Made by a program: the position numbers and the translations under genes
Assembly: GCA_002783405.1 (NCBI GenBank)
Contig: PFGG01000064.1
Coordinates: forward strand, 1-64,000
DNA length: 64,000 bases
Direction of reading: 5' to 3'
From: a bacterium (Candidatus Blackallbacteria) CG13_big_fil_rev_8_21_14_2_50_49_14
Lineage (GTDB): Bacteria > Cyanobacteriota > Sericytochromatia > UBA7694
Notes under the pieces: model-generated
Database searches by the model: none
What the model saw: the letters and a program-made list of their open reading frames with translations, nothing else
Told to the model about the DNA's origin: nothing
Part shown: piece by piece, positions 16,407 through 25,473 of the stretch
Layout: every line of letters begins with the position of its first letter
How positions within the stretch are numbered: the first letter of the stretch is position 1

Positions 16407-17114
16407 CTGAAACGCAATTTTATTTCTCCGATCCTGGGACTTGTTTTAGGGGCTTTGGTTTTATTGCCGCCTTTTAATCCTGTGCAGGCGCAAACTAATT
16501 TGGGGCAGGACTATCTCTGTCAATGGAACGCCGATCTTCATTTTTTTCAGTATTACCACTGGCGTTGGTCTGAATTGCCGCTGAAGGTTTATATTCCAGC
16601 TTTGCCGAGTAAATTGAAGCCGAAAAACAAAGAAAATTACCCGGCCCTCGTCAAACAGGCCTTTTTGAATTGGAGTGCGCAATTTCCAGCATTGAAGTTT
16701 GAATGGGTCAATCAGGCGCAAAAAGCACAGATTCTGGTGCAATGGCAGGAAAAATATCCAGAAAGTGAAACAGCCTGGGGCAAGGCGGCTTTGCCTCAAC
16801 CCTTTCTTGCGAAACAATCTCAGCCCCGAATTCAACATCAGTCCACGCTTCAACTGGCGATTAAAGCTTCAGAACGCTCGGTCATGAATCCCGCTTCGGT
16901 TTATTTTACCCAAGAAGAGATCTTGGCTGTGAGCACGCATGCGATTGGACATGCTTTGGGCTTGATGCACAGTGGCAATCCTGATGACCTGATGTATCAT
17001 GCCTTTTATGCCCGTTTTGATGGCAGTTGGAAAATCTCTCCCGCTGATCTTGCCTCCCTTGAACGTTTGTTCAATCTGCCCGAAGACTTAGAAATTTCAC
17101 CTTGTAATGGATAA
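16407..17114 (+). CDS. Matrixin-like secreted protein lacking the catalytic Glu
   Basis: From a CTG at 16407 the protein is 235 residues with a clear signal peptide (KRNF, a leucine-rich core, then PVQAQ cleavage). I chose this start because AAGGAG lies 7 bases upstream and no ATG/GTG/TTG exists between the preceding stop (16383) and a TTG at 16455 that would cut off the basic signal n-region. The C-terminal half has STHAIGHALGLMHSGNPDDLMY, the zinc-binding region of matrixins (HExxHxxGxxH), followed by the Met-turn. Here the general base Glu is Ala, while all three His ligands and Gly are kept. It probably binds zinc but may not cleave peptides. Confidence 0.75.
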   Translation: MKRNFISPILGLVLGALVLLPPFNPVQAQTNLGQDYLCQWNADLHFFQYYHWRWSELPLKVYIPALPSKLKPKNKENYPALVKQAFLNWSAQFPALKFEWVNQAQKAQILVQWQEKYPESETAWGKAALPQPFLAKQSQPRIQHQSTLQLAIKASERSVMNPASVYFTQEEILAVSTHAIGHALGLMHSGNPDDLMYHAFYARFDGSWKISPADLASLERLFNLPEDLEISPCNG

Positions 17115-17117
17115 CCC

Positions 17118-18086
17118 ATGGAAAAAATGCGTCTGCAAAAATTTTTAGCCCAGGCGGGAGCCGGATCCCGCCGCAGTTCTGAGCAATTGATTCTGTCTGG
17201 AAGAGTCAAAGTCAACGGTTCTGTTTGTGATGTTTTGGGCACTTCAGTGACCCCCGGACAGGATCGCGTGCAATTGGATGGCCGTGAAGTGCTTTTGCCT
17301 GAGCAGAAATTCTATTATATGCTCAATAAACCTGAAGGCTATATGGTCAGCCGCTCTGACCCCCATCAGCCCCAGACGATTTATACCCTTCTGCCGCCGG
17401 AATTTGAAATTTTGCACCCAGTGGGCAGGCTCGACCAGAACAGTTGTGGTTTGCTTTTGCTCACCAATGATGGAGATCTGACAGATAAGCTTCTGCACCC
17501 ACGCTTTAAAATGGAAAAAGTCTACCGTGTTCAGGTCAAAGGGCGAGTGACTGAACTGACCTTAAAATATTTGAGCGAGGGTGTGGAATTATCCGATGGC
17601 AAAACGCTGCCTGCCCGTGTGGTGCGGTTGCGTCAGCGCTCGGATCACCCCTGGTTGGAATTTACCCTCAAAGAGGGTCGCAATCGCCAGATTCGTCGCA
17701 TGTGCAGAGCGGTGGGGCTGGACGTGATTTATCTTGAGCGGGTGGCTTTTGGGCCTTTGCATTTAAGCAAAATGCCTGTAGGGGCCTGGCGTGAACTCAC
17801 TGAGGAAGAAATTCGCAGTTTATTAAAAAAGACAGAGAAAATCTCGCTCAAGCCCACGGTGGGGTCAGAATCCCCTGCTCGGGTTCGTGAAAATCTTGCT
17901 CCCCGTCATCCAGAGGTGCGGATTAAAACCCCCAAGCCCCCCCCTGCGGGCAAACCGGGTGCTTTGCCCAAAGAACCGCCAACTTCCCGCCGGACGGGTT
18001 TTTCAAAGCCCTCGTCTTTTTCTCCACGTCATTCGGGCACGGGGCGGGGAAGCCACTCCACGCGTAAACCTGGCCCGCGCAGGTAG
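17118..18086 (+). CDS. Pseudouridine synthase, RsuA/RluB family
   Basis: The 322-residue product has an N-terminal S4 RNA-binding domain (RLQKFLAQAGAGSRRSSEQLI, residues 5-60) and a pseudouridine synthase domain to about residue 240. Its catalytic Asp106 is in the motif GRLDQNSCGLLLLTNDGDL. KEGRNRQIRRM is the family signature near residue 193. The enzyme isomerises a uridine in 16S or 23S rRNA. The last 75 residues are a basic Pro/Arg/Ser-rich tail of low complexity, not typical of short RsuA but common in RluB. It starts three bases after the matrixin-like stop. ATG 17127 is an alternative start. Confidence 0.9.
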   Translation: MEKMRLQKFLAQAGAGSRRSSEQLILSGRVKVNGSVCDVLGTSVTPGQDRVQLDGREVLLPEQKFYYMLNKPEGYMVSRSDPHQPQTIYTLLPPEFEILHPVGRLDQNSCGLLLLTNDGDLTDKLLHPRFKMEKVYRVQVKGRVTELTLKYLSEGVELSDGKTLPARVVRLRQRSDHPWLEFTLKEGRNRQIRRMCRAVGLDVIYLERVAFGPLHLSKMPVGAWRELTEEEIRSLLKKTEKISLKPTVGSESPARVRENLAPRHPEVRIKTPKPPPAGKPGALPKEPPTSRRTGFSKPSSFSPRHSGTGRGSHSTRKPGPRR

Positions 18087-18173
18087 TATCTCGCATGCCC
18101 TTTTGCTATACTCAGGAAAGAAGATTTAAGTTCTGTTTTCTTTTTGCCGATACCCATCTGTGGAGTACACACG

Positions 18174-18599
18174 ATGTTTAACCAGATTCACCAAGTTTCA
18201 GATATTCTGCACCAGGCCCTGAACGGTCTGACCGTTCGTCAGCGCGTGATTTCGAATAATCTTGCCAATGCCGATACCCCTGGTTTTAAAGCTTCTGAAG
18301 TCGCTTTTGAATCTCAATTGCAGCGTAAGATCAACGACCTTCAACCCACGGCAAGTGGGGGTTCTCTGGAAGGGCATTTGACCCATGAAAAACATTTGCC
18401 CCTGGAAGGGCTTCCTGCCGACCCCCCCCTGGCTGTTTTTCAGCCCCAGACGAGTATGCGCAATGACCGCAACAGCGTGGATTTGGAGCTTGAAATGACC
18501 CGCATGGCCCAGGCTTCGATCAGTTATTCGGCGGTTTCGCAAATGCTTTCAGGTCGTTTTTCGGGTTTGAAATACGTGATTCAAGAGGGAGGAAAATAA
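18174..18599 (+). CDS. flgB: Flagellar basal-body rod protein FlgB
   Basis: The 141-residue product has the N-terminal rod signature ALNGLTVRQRVISNNLANADTPGFKA (about residues 15-40) and the C-terminal helix ending FSGLKYVIQEG. It is a proximal-rod subunit exported by the flagellar type III apparatus. I chose ATG 18174 over an in-frame TTG at 18144 because GTGGAG lies upstream and the protein then starts as FlgB homologues do. It is the first gene of the operon; a TATACT -10-like site at 18106 lies about 60 bases before the start. Confidence 0.95.
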   Translation: MFNQIHQVSDILHQALNGLTVRQRVISNNLANADTPGFKASEVAFESQLQRKINDLQPTASGGSLEGHLTHEKHLPLEGLPADPPLAVFQPQTSMRNDRNSVDLELEMTRMAQASISYSAVSQMLSGRFSGLKYVIQEGGK

Positions 18600-18602
18600 T
18601 CC

Positions 18603-19067
18603 ATGAGTTTTCAGAATGATTTGAGGATCAGTGCCTCTGCCCTTTCTGCTCAGCGTTTGCGCATGAACGCGATCTCCAATAATTTAGCCAATGCCAATAC
18701 CACCCGTACGGCAGAAGGGGGCCCCTACCAGCGTCAGCAGGTGGTTTTTCGCCCTATTTTTGAGCAGAATTTTGCTGCCCATTTGCGCTTAAAAAACAGT
18801 CATGGTGAGCATTTAACCCCTCAATTCAGTCAGGGAGAAGGCGTGAAAGCCGTGGCGATTACCCAGGATACCCGTGAGGGCAAAATGGTCTATGAACCCG
18901 ATCATCCCGATGCCAATGCCCAAGGCTATGTTGAATACCCCAATATTAATGTGGTGGCAGAAATGACCGATATGATTTCTGCTTCCCGTGCCTATGAGGC
19001 CAATATTACGGCGACGCAAACGATCAAAAACATGGCCATGAAGGCCCTTGAGATAGGACGGGCCTGA
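18603..19067 (+). CDS. flgC: Flagellar basal-body rod protein FlgC
   Basis: This 154-residue proximal-rod protein has the N-terminal motif SASALSAQRLRMNAISNNLANANTT and the FlgC-specific C-terminal stretch YVEYPNINVVAEMTDMISASRAYEAN. It lies three bases after the flgB stop and its own stop overlaps the fliE start (TGATG). Standard length. Co-transcribed with flgB and fliE, which together build the rod base above the MS ring. Confidence 0.96.
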   Translation: MSFQNDLRISASALSAQRLRMNAISNNLANANTTRTAEGGPYQRQQVVFRPIFEQNFAAHLRLKNSHGEHLTPQFSQGEGVKAVAITQDTREGKMVYEPDHPDANAQGYVEYPNINVVAEMTDMISASRAYEANITATQTIKNMAMKALEIGRA

Positions 19068-19360
19068 TGGAACTTTCTGGTATCAACCCACTTGAAAATC
19101 TTTCTGCTGAACTTCCTCAAAGCAGTGCCCCCAAACCCAAGAGTGATTTTGCGGCAGTCTTTAATCAATCGATTGAAGACTTAAATGCCGTTCAGCATCA
19201 ATCCAAGGAACTTTCCAACCGCTTTGCTGCGGGAGAAAATGTTGAACTTCACGACGTGATGGTCGCCTCTCAAGAAGCAGATATTGCGATGCGTTTGGCC
19301 GTTACCATGCGCAACCAGGTGCTTGAAGCCTACCGTGAAATCATCCGCATGCCTGTTTAA
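19067..19360 (+). CDS. fliE: Flagellar hook-basal body complex protein FliE
   Basis: The 97-residue FliE has the family's C-terminal signature: VELHDVMVASQEADIAMRLAVTMRNQVLEAYREIIRMPV. FliE joins the MS ring to the rod. The start codon overlaps the flgC stop by one base. The N-terminal 30 residues are variable, as usual. A 143-bp gap with a TATAAT at 19450-19455 follows, so fliF may have an additional promoter. Confidence 0.95.
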   Translation: MELSGINPLENLSAELPQSSAPKPKSDFAAVFNQSIEDLNAVQHQSKELSNRFAAGENVELHDVMVASQEADIAMRLAVTMRNQVLEAYREIIRMPV

Positions 19361-19449
19361 AATTAATAATTGTAAAAAACCTGTTATAAATGCATCCATT
19401 TGCCAAGCTGTGACTTCTGCGGCTATGCTAGATTGGGCTAGTATTTTGT

Positions 19450-19455
19450 TATAAT
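19450..19455 (+). promoter_or_regulatory. -10-like element upstream of fliF
   Basis: A perfect TATAAT lies 48 bases before the fliF ATG in the only sizeable gap of the flagellar operon. No matching -35 is visible at normal spacing, so it may depend on an activator or be chance. Confidence 0.35.
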
Positions 19456-19503
19456 GGCTTCGACTCCCCTTTTGCATTGTGAAGCAGGTCTATAAAAAGT
19501 TCT

Positions 19504-21150
19504 ATGGCAGCCAGTTATCTTCAGCGACTCCGGGATGATACTTCAAAATTTCTCGGAAACCTTTCTCAAACCCAGAAAATTGGCTTGGGTGCGCTTTCGC
19601 TTGTCTCCATTGCTGCGCTGATTGCCTTGTTGATTTGGGCTCAGCAGCCGCAATGGGCGACTCTGTATGCCGAATTGGGCAGCAAAGATGCGGCTTTGAT
19701 GGTCGAGTATCTCAAAGAAAAACAAATCCTTTACCAATTGCGCAGCCAACCCCAGGGAACTCAGATTCTTGTGCCGCAGCAAAAGGTGCATGATCTGCGT
19801 CTTGAAATGGCGGCTCAGGATTTGCCCAAAGAAGGGGGCGTGGTGGGCTTTGAACTCTTTGACAAAGACACCATGGGCATTACCAATAACCTTTTTGATC
19901 TCAATTACCAGCGAGCCTTGGCGGGGGAATTGGCCCGCACCATTATGCAGATGGATGCCGTTGAAAGGGCACGGGTGCATCTGGCGATTCCCAAAAAACA
20001 ATTGTTTACCCAACTTGAAGAGCCTGCTACTGCCTCTGTGACCCTGCGTTTAAAATCGGGTGTGACCTTGAGTACTGAACAGGTCAAGGGAATCAGCAAA
20101 CTGGTGGCCAACTCCGTACCCGGTTTGCAGCAAAAGCATGTTTCTGTCACCGATACAGAGGGCAATTTGCTCTATGACAGTGAAATGAACGAAGGCGAAA
20201 ACGGGCAGGAATCAACCCGTGTCAATGGTCAACGCTTGGAGTACCAGCGTACACTTGAAAAACGGATCCGCCAGGATGTTGAAAAGATTCTGGTGCAAGT
20301 GGTAGGGCAAGGCAATGTCACGGTTCAGGCCAAGGCAGAACTTGATTTCGACAAAGAAGAAACGGTTAGCAAAGAATATACCCCGACCACGGGCACGAAA
20401 CCCAATGTGGTACCCGCTGTGCGCAGTGAAAAAGAGAGCACCGAAAATGGTCAGGGTTCTCAAACCTCACCGGGCGGCGTTCCGGGGGTTACCAGCAATA
20501 TTCCCACTTATCAGGAAGTGAATGGGGGCAGCGACAACTCCTTTAATCGCAAAGAGGTGGTTCGCAATTACGAGGTTCCAGAAGTACAGACCAAACGGAT
20601 TAAATCGCCCGGTCAAATTCGCCGTTTGACTTTGTCGGTGGCGATCAACAGTCTCTCACCGGCTCTAAATTCCGGTGTCTCTAACTTACGCCCTGATGAT
20701 CCGATACTTAAAAACTTAAGAGAACTGGCTGTGGGGGCTGCGGGTCTCGATTCCACCCGTGGTGACACGATTGCGATTCATGCCTTGCCTTTTGATGATA
20801 CGAGTGTCCGCAATGAACAGGAAGCCATGGAGCAAGCTTCGAATCGTGATTTCTGGCGAAACCTGCTGACAACGGGGGCTGTCTCACTGGGTGTATTGGC
20901 GCTTTTGTTTGTGATTTACCTCGCCTTTGGACGGCGGCGGGTGCCGACCGAGGGCGAGCTGGTATCAGAAGATTCTCTGTTGGTGCAGCAGAATGAAGGG
21001 TTTGCTTTGGATGATTTACCTGAATTACCGGGTCTGTCTGAGGCGGCGGCGCGTAGAACCCGTGCTTTGCGTGGGCTGACGCAAATGGCGCAGGAAGATC
21101 CCGCGCGAATGGCCCGTCTCTTGCGGCTCTGGATGACAGAAAACAATTAA
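19504..21150 (+). CDS. fliF: Flagellar MS-ring protein FliF
   Basis: The 548-residue protein has a first membrane helix at about residues 26-46, the YscJ/FliF periplasmic domain (FELFDKDTMGITNNLFDLNYQRALAGELARTI), a ring-building region, a low-complexity Gly/Ser/Asn loop at about 300-350, a second membrane helix at about 460-482, and a cytosolic C-terminus (ALRGLTQMAQEDPARMARLLRLWM) that binds FliG. Normal length. fliG follows after 11 bp, so ring and switch proteins are made together. Confidence 0.95.
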   Translation: MAASYLQRLRDDTSKFLGNLSQTQKIGLGALSLVSIAALIALLIWAQQPQWATLYAELGSKDAALMVEYLKEKQILYQLRSQPQGTQILVPQQKVHDLRLEMAAQDLPKEGGVVGFELFDKDTMGITNNLFDLNYQRALAGELARTIMQMDAVERARVHLAIPKKQLFTQLEEPATASVTLRLKSGVTLSTEQVKGISKLVANSVPGLQQKHVSVTDTEGNLLYDSEMNEGENGQESTRVNGQRLEYQRTLEKRIRQDVEKILVQVVGQGNVTVQAKAELDFDKEETVSKEYTPTTGTKPNVVPAVRSEKESTENGQGSQTSPGGVPGVTSNIPTYQEVNGGSDNSFNRKEVVRNYEVPEVQTKRIKSPGQIRRLTLSVAINSLSPALNSGVSNLRPDDPILKNLRELAVGAAGLDSTRGDTIAIHALPFDDTSVRNEQEAMEQASNRDFWRNLLTTGAVSLGVLALLFVIYLAFGRRRVPTEGELVSEDSLLVQQNEGFALDDLPELPGLSEAAARRTRALRGLTQMAQEDPARMARLLRLWMTENN

Positions 21151-21161
21151 GGAAAAGCCGA

Positions 21162-22211
21162 ATGTCTACCTATCGGGAATTGTTAGAGTCTGCTGGAAAC
21201 AGTGATCCTTCATTGATGGGACGTAAGAAAGTCGCATTGATTCTGATTGCCTTGGGTCCAGAGCTTTCTTCGATGATTCTGCGGCATTTTGATGAAACTG
21301 AAGTGGAAGACCTGGCCATGGAGATTTCGACCATGCGTCAAACCGAGCACGAGGTGGTCAACCGTGTGCTTGAAGAGTTTTATGAATTGGCGCGCTCCAG
21401 TGAAATGATGGCCATTGGGGGACAAGATTACGCCGAAACGCTCTTGCGAAATGCCTTTGGCGATGCGCGAGCCAATCGGGTTTTGGGTAAAATAGATGTG
21501 CTTCAGGAAAAAGACAGTTTGCCCTTTGAGACTTTCCGCAAAGCAGATCCGGCTCAGGTGGCTCATTTAATTCAAAATGAGCATCCCCAGACGATTTCGT
21601 TGATTCTGGCTTACCTTAAGCCTGAGCAGGCTGCTGTGGTACTTTCGAATTTAAGTGATGATCTTCAAATTGAAGTCTCGACCCGGATGGCGACCATGGA
21701 AAGAGCTGGACTTGAGGTTGTCAAAGATATTGAAGCGATTTTACAGTCTAAATTTTCATCGGTTCTCAAGCATGACAGAGGCACACATGTGGGCGGGGTG
21801 AAGAGTCTTGCCGAAGTGCTGAACCGTGTCGATCGCAGTACCGAGCGCAATATCATTGAAAATCTTGAACGCTTTGATCCTGAATTGGCTGAATCTGTAA
21901 AAAAACTGATGTTTGTTTTCGATGACTTGATCATTCTCGATGACCGTGGCATTCAGCGTCTTTTGCGTGAATTAGACAGCAAAGATTTGGCTTTGGCGCT
22001 GAAAGGTGCCAATGAGGATGTGCAGAGTAAGATTTTCCGCAATATGTCAGAACGTGCTTCCACCATGCTTCAGGATGATATGGAATCGATGGGCCCCGTG
22101 CGTTTGAAAGATGTTGAAGAAACCCAGCAAAAAATTGTGAATATTATCCGCAGACTGGAAGAGGCAGGTGAAATTGTCATCAGTCACGGTGGAGAAGATA
22201 TTGTCATCTGA
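21162..22211 (+). CDS. fliG: Flagellar motor switch protein FliG
   Basis: This is a full-length 349-residue FliG. The N-terminal FliF-binding domain starts LMGRKKVALILIALGPELSSMIL; the middle domain carries the EHPQT motif (about residue 137); the C-terminal domain has FVFDDLIILDDRGIQRLLRELDSKDLALALKGA, which holds the charged residues that contact MotA. It forms the rotor ring under the MS ring and takes part in torque and direction switching. Its 3' end overlaps fliH. Confidence 0.96.
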   Translation: MSTYRELLESAGNSDPSLMGRKKVALILIALGPELSSMILRHFDETEVEDLAMEISTMRQTEHEVVNRVLEEFYELARSSEMMAIGGQDYAETLLRNAFGDARANRVLGKIDVLQEKDSLPFETFRKADPAQVAHLIQNEHPQTISLILAYLKPEQAAVVLSNLSDDLQIEVSTRMATMERAGLEVVKDIEAILQSKFSSVLKHDRGTHVGGVKSLAEVLNRVDRSTERNIIENLERFDPELAESVKKLMFVFDDLIILDDRGIQRLLRELDSKDLALALKGANEDVQSKIFRNMSERASTMLQDDMESMGPVRLKDVEETQQKIVNIIRRLEEAGEIVISHGGEDIVI

Positions 22212-22953
22212 TTCTTTTTTTCATCCGCGGATTCTGAAAAATGTTCAACTGGAGTCCGAACGCTGTATCGTTCCTTCCAGTGAGAATTCAGAGACTTTAA
22301 TTGCCAATGCGGGTATGGCGGCAGCGCTGAAAGCAGAAGCAATTCTGAAACAGGCAAACGCCCAAGCTGAAAAAACACTTGAAGAAGCCCGCCAGGAAGC
22401 CGCCGCGCTTCTTCAACAAGCCCGTCAGGATGCCTCTGCACTTTTGCAGGAAGCAGATACCAAACTACGCCATATCGAAGCCCAAGCCTATCAAGAAGGC
22501 CTGGCGCGAGGTGAGGAAACAGGTCAGGCCAAGCTTTTAGAGGCTTTACAAGCCTTTCAATCTGTTCTATTGGCCGCGCAGAATGAGCGCCAACGCTTGT
22601 TATTGGGAACTGAGGCTGAAACCGTGCATCTGATTCTGGATATTGTTCGTAAAATTCTTAAAATTGAGCCCATTATTAATGAGCAGGTGATTGTCAGGGT
22701 CGTACGTGCAGCCCTGCAAAGACTGGGACAATCGGTCAATACGCATATCCACGTCAATCCTGCAGACTTAGAACTGCTGCATTTCAGTCTTTCACAACTT
22801 CAGGATTTGGCCTTGGAAATTGTTTTAGAACCCGATGAAAAAATCGCCCCCGGTGGCTGCCTGATTCGCAGCAAGGCGGGGACGATTGACGCCACCATCG
22901 ACAGCCAGTTGGAAACGGTGGTGCGTTCCTTTTTGGCTGTTGCTGAAGGCTAA
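22201..22953 (+). CDS. fliH: Flagellar assembly protein FliH
   Basis: The 250-residue product has a long Ala/Gln/Glu coiled coil at about residues 40-110 and a C-terminal FliH/HrpE-type domain (EAETVHLILDIVRKILKIEP). FliH regulates the FliI ATPase in flagellar export. I place the start at TTG 22201, where GGTGGAG lies about 5 bases upstream; an earlier in-frame GTG at 22168 has no such site. It therefore overlaps fliG by 11 bp. Its stop overlaps the convergent gene's stop. The expected fliI does not follow. Confidence 0.88.
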   Translation: MSSDSFFHPRILKNVQLESERCIVPSSENSETLIANAGMAAALKAEAILKQANAQAEKTLEEARQEAAALLQQARQDASALLQEADTKLRHIEAQAYQEGLARGEETGQAKLLEALQAFQSVLLAAQNERQRLLLGTEAETVHLILDIVRKILKIEPIINEQVIVRVVRAALQRLGQSVNTHIHVNPADLELLHFSLSQLQDLALEIVLEPDEKIAPGGCLIRSKAGTIDATIDSQLETVVRSFLAVAEG

Positions 22954-23567
22954 GGCAAGGGCGAGAAGGTGTTGAGGAAATCCATTCCTTTTTTCAGGAC
23001 TGATTTTTCGGGCGCAGCCTGAACAGGCGTTGTCAATTCAGACAGACCGGAATGCACTTCACGTTGACGATAGGATGCAATGGCGCCTGCGGCGATCAGA
23101 CCGACCCCAACGGCTGCAGCGATACCCACTGCTTTGGGAGAGGCGGCCAAAGAGCCATTTCCAACAAAGGGAATGCTATTGGCGAGATTGTTTAAAACAC
23201 GGGGAATTTGGCTGAGAACAGCACCGCCCACGATCACGCCACCTGTAATGCTGACTGGATTGCTGAATGCGAAATCGCTGACTTTGCTTTTTTCATCATC
23301 GACATTTTCCAATCTTAACTCGGCTTCGAGCGTTTTACCCTGAATTTCAGCTTGAATTTTAGGCAAAGTACCAGGACGGCTTTTATTGATGCCACTTAAA
23401 TCCAAACCATCGCCTTCAAGTACGTAGTTTTTTCCATTGGCAGAAAAATAGACTTGATCAAGACCGTCCTTCTGGCCTTTTTTTTGAGCTTCGGCTAAAG
23501 AAACGCCTTCTTTTAATTGTGAAAGATTCCCCCAGGTTTGGACGCCATTGATGCTGATGCCGCTCAT
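22950..23567 (-). CDS. Hypothetical membrane-associated protein
   Basis: This 205-residue protein starts MSGISINGVQTWGNLS, without a signal peptide. Residues 15-95 are a soluble domain. Then come two hydrophobic Gly/Ala/Val stretches, at about 108-122 and 145-165 (GIAAAVGVGLIAAGAIASY), likely membrane segments. The C-terminus is short and polar. The N-terminus and the Gly/Ala-rich membrane stretch recall parts of the 1717-residue protein at 11010, which is only a compositional similarity. Its stop codon overlaps that of fliH (tetramer CTAA). Function unknown. Confidence 0.65.
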   Translation of the reverse strand: MSGISINGVQTWGNLSQLKEGVSLAEAQKKGQKDGLDQVYFSANGKNYVLEGDGLDLSGINKSRPGTLPKIQAEIQGKTLEAELRLENVDDEKSKVSDFAFSNPVSITGGVIVGGAVLSQIPRVLNNLANSIPFVGNGSLAASPKAVGIAAAVGVGLIAAGAIASYRQREVHSGLSELTTPVQAAPEKSVLKKGMDFLNTFSPLP

Positions 23568-23673
23568 GTTGATTCTCCTCTTGACTACGCTTGGTTGATA
23601 ACTATTTATCAGCGAAAGGCAAGAAAATATTCTTATCTTTAAACTAAATATGCTTTAAAGATAAGTTTACTTC

Positions 23674-24810
23674 CTAGCGGGCTGTCCAGCAAAGCAGTGC
23701 TTCTGCCACGTATTCCTGCTCTTCTAAACGCAATTCAGGAAAAATCGGCAGGGCCAGTGTGGTCTGGGCAGCCCATTCTGAGTTGGGCAAATCCCCTGCT
23801 TGATAGCCCAAGCTTTTAAAACAGGCTTGCAAATGCAAGGGCACGGGATAGTAAATGGCAGTTCCAATTTGGCGTGAACTCAGATACTTTTGTAGGCTTT
23901 CGCGATCTTCTGGCGTTTTGACCCGAATCACGTATTGATTATAAACATGCTTATAATCAGTAGAGAGGGGGGCTGGCAGGTGAATCTGTTCTGCCACACC
24001 GCTTTCGTTCAAGAGACGCGTATAATGCTCTGCCTTTTCCTGTCGATGGTGAGCATAGCTCTCACAATGGGGCAATTTGACATTCAGAAGGGCAGCCTGC
24101 AAGGCATCTAAACGGAAATTTCCGCCTACGAAATGATGGTAGTATTTGGGCTTCGAACCATGGACTCTTAAAATTCGGGCTCTTTCAGCCAGTTCATCCG
24201 ATTGGGTCGTGAGCAGGCCCCCATCCCCAAAGCCCCCCAGATTTTTTGAAGGGAAAAATGAAAAACAGCCAAAGTCTCCAACGCTGCCCGCAGGCTGATT
24301 TTTCCAGGCCGCACCAATCGCTTGAGCCGCATCTTCGATCAAGGCGATACCCCGGCTGTCGCAGAGTTTTCGCAGCGGTTCAAGTGCTACGGTCTGGCCA
24401 AAGAGATGAACGGGGATCACGGCTTTGGTCTGGGGCGTGATCTGGGCTTCGATCTGTTCTAAATCAATATTGTAAGCGGTGAGATCGCAATCGATAAAAA
24501 CAGGACGGGCCCCCAGCCGCCAGATGGCACCCGCGGTGGCAAAGAAGGTATAACTTGGGCAAATCACCTCATCGCCAGGCCCAATCTCCAAAGCCATCAA
24601 GGCTAAAATCAGGGCGTCCGAGCCTGAGGAGACGCCAATGGCGTGTTTGACCCCCAGATAGTCTGCACAGGCACTCTCAAACTGACTGACCTCGGGCCCT
24701 AAAATATAACCATTGGCGTGAAGCACCCGTAAAAAGGCGGCTTGAAGTTCTGTTTCCAGAGCCTGGTGCGTTCTTGATAAATCGAGCAGAGGAACCGATG
24801 TAATACTCAT
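23674..24810 (-). CDS. DegT/DnrJ/EryC1-type aminotransferase, WbpE-like
   Basis: This 378-residue PLP-dependent sugar aminotransferase has SSGSDALILALMAL (phosphate contact), EDAAQAIGA, and FSFFPSKNLGGFGDGG with the Schiff-base Lys189. Together with the adjacent acetyltransferase and dehydrogenase it matches the WbpE step, transamination of a UDP-3-keto-GlcNAc-uronate to the 3-amino sugar. The start overlaps the preceding gene by 4 bp (ATGA). The product would enter surface polysaccharide or lipopolysaccharide. Confidence 0.88.
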   Translation of the reverse strand: MSITSVPLLDLSRTHQALETELQAAFLRVLHANGYILGPEVSQFESACADYLGVKHAIGVSSGSDALILALMALEIGPGDEVICPSYTFFATAGAIWRLGARPVFIDCDLTAYNIDLEQIEAQITPQTKAVIPVHLFGQTVALEPLRKLCDSRGIALIEDAAQAIGAAWKNQPAGSVGDFGCFSFFPSKNLGGFGDGGLLTTQSDELAERARILRVHGSKPKYYHHFVGGNFRLDALQAALLNVKLPHCESYAHHRQEKAEHYTRLLNESGVAEQIHLPAPLSTDYKHVYNQYVIRVKTPEDRESLQKYLSSRQIGTAIYYPVPLHLQACFKSLGYQAGDLPNSEWAAQTTLALPIFPELRLEEQEYVAEALLCWTAR

Positions 24811-25472
24811 GCTTTATCCTTGTTTTTAAAATAATCGTAGGAGAATTGTCCTTTTGTCAGGTTTTCAGGCAAAGGCTCTGCTTCATCCAGATCCAGACAA
24901 CGCATGTGTCCGGGGCTGATTTCCTGGTAGCGAAAACCGCTCTCAGGGCAGACACGAATCCCTTCTGGATTGGCCTCAGGCAAACGCTGACCATGACGAC
25001 TCATCCAACCCACTTGCTTGGCGGGAACCCCCAGCATCAAGGCGTAATCCGGCACATTTTCGGTGACGACTGCGCCTGCGCCCACAAAGGCATAACATCC
25101 AATTTCAATGCCACAGACCAAAGTCGCATTGGCGCCGATACTGCACCCCCTGCGTAAACGCGTGGTTTCATAGAGGGTCTGGCGGTTGACTTGTGAGCGG
25201 GGATTGCTCACATTGGTCAAGACACAGGAGGGCCCTAAAAAAACATCCTCTTCGATCACGGTGCCTGTATAAACCGAGACATTGTTTTGAATCTTGACCC
25301 GATTGCCAATTTCTACACCTGAGGCGATAAATACATTTTGGCCCAGATTACAATTTCTTCCCAATTTTGCGTCTTTTGAAATATGGCAAAAATGCCAGAT
25401 TTTGGTGCCTGCGCCAATTTCGCAGGGCTGATCAATATAGCTGGATTCATGGGCGAAATACTCAGGTTTCAT
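24807..25472 (-). CDS. Hexapeptide-repeat sugar N-acetyltransferase, WbpD-like
   Basis: The 221-residue protein is built of left-handed beta-helix hexapeptide repeats (IGNRVKIQNNVSVYTGTVIEEDVFLGPSC). His26 in IWHFCHIS and the NVSNPRS region fit the WbpD group that acetylates the 3-amino group of UDP-2-acetamido-3-amino-glucuronate. The last 50 residues form an extra tail with a CPESGFRY motif. It lies one base downstream of the oxidoreductase gene and overlaps the aminotransferase. Confidence 0.87.
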   Translation of the reverse strand: MKPEYFAHESSYIDQPCEIGAGTKIWHFCHISKDAKLGRNCNLGQNVFIASGVEIGNRVKIQNNVSVYTGTVIEEDVFLGPSCVLTNVSNPRSQVNRQTLYETTRLRRGCSIGANATLVCGIEIGCYAFVGAGAVVTENVPDYALMLGVPAKQVGWMSRHGQRLPEANPEGIRVCPESGFRYQEISPGHMRCLDLDEAEPLPENLTKGQFSYDYFKNKDKA

Positions 25473-25473
25473 T

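Noticed and set aside
16461-16853. 130-codon minus-strand frame
   Set aside because: Antisense to the matrixin-like gene, which has a signal peptide and zinc motif.
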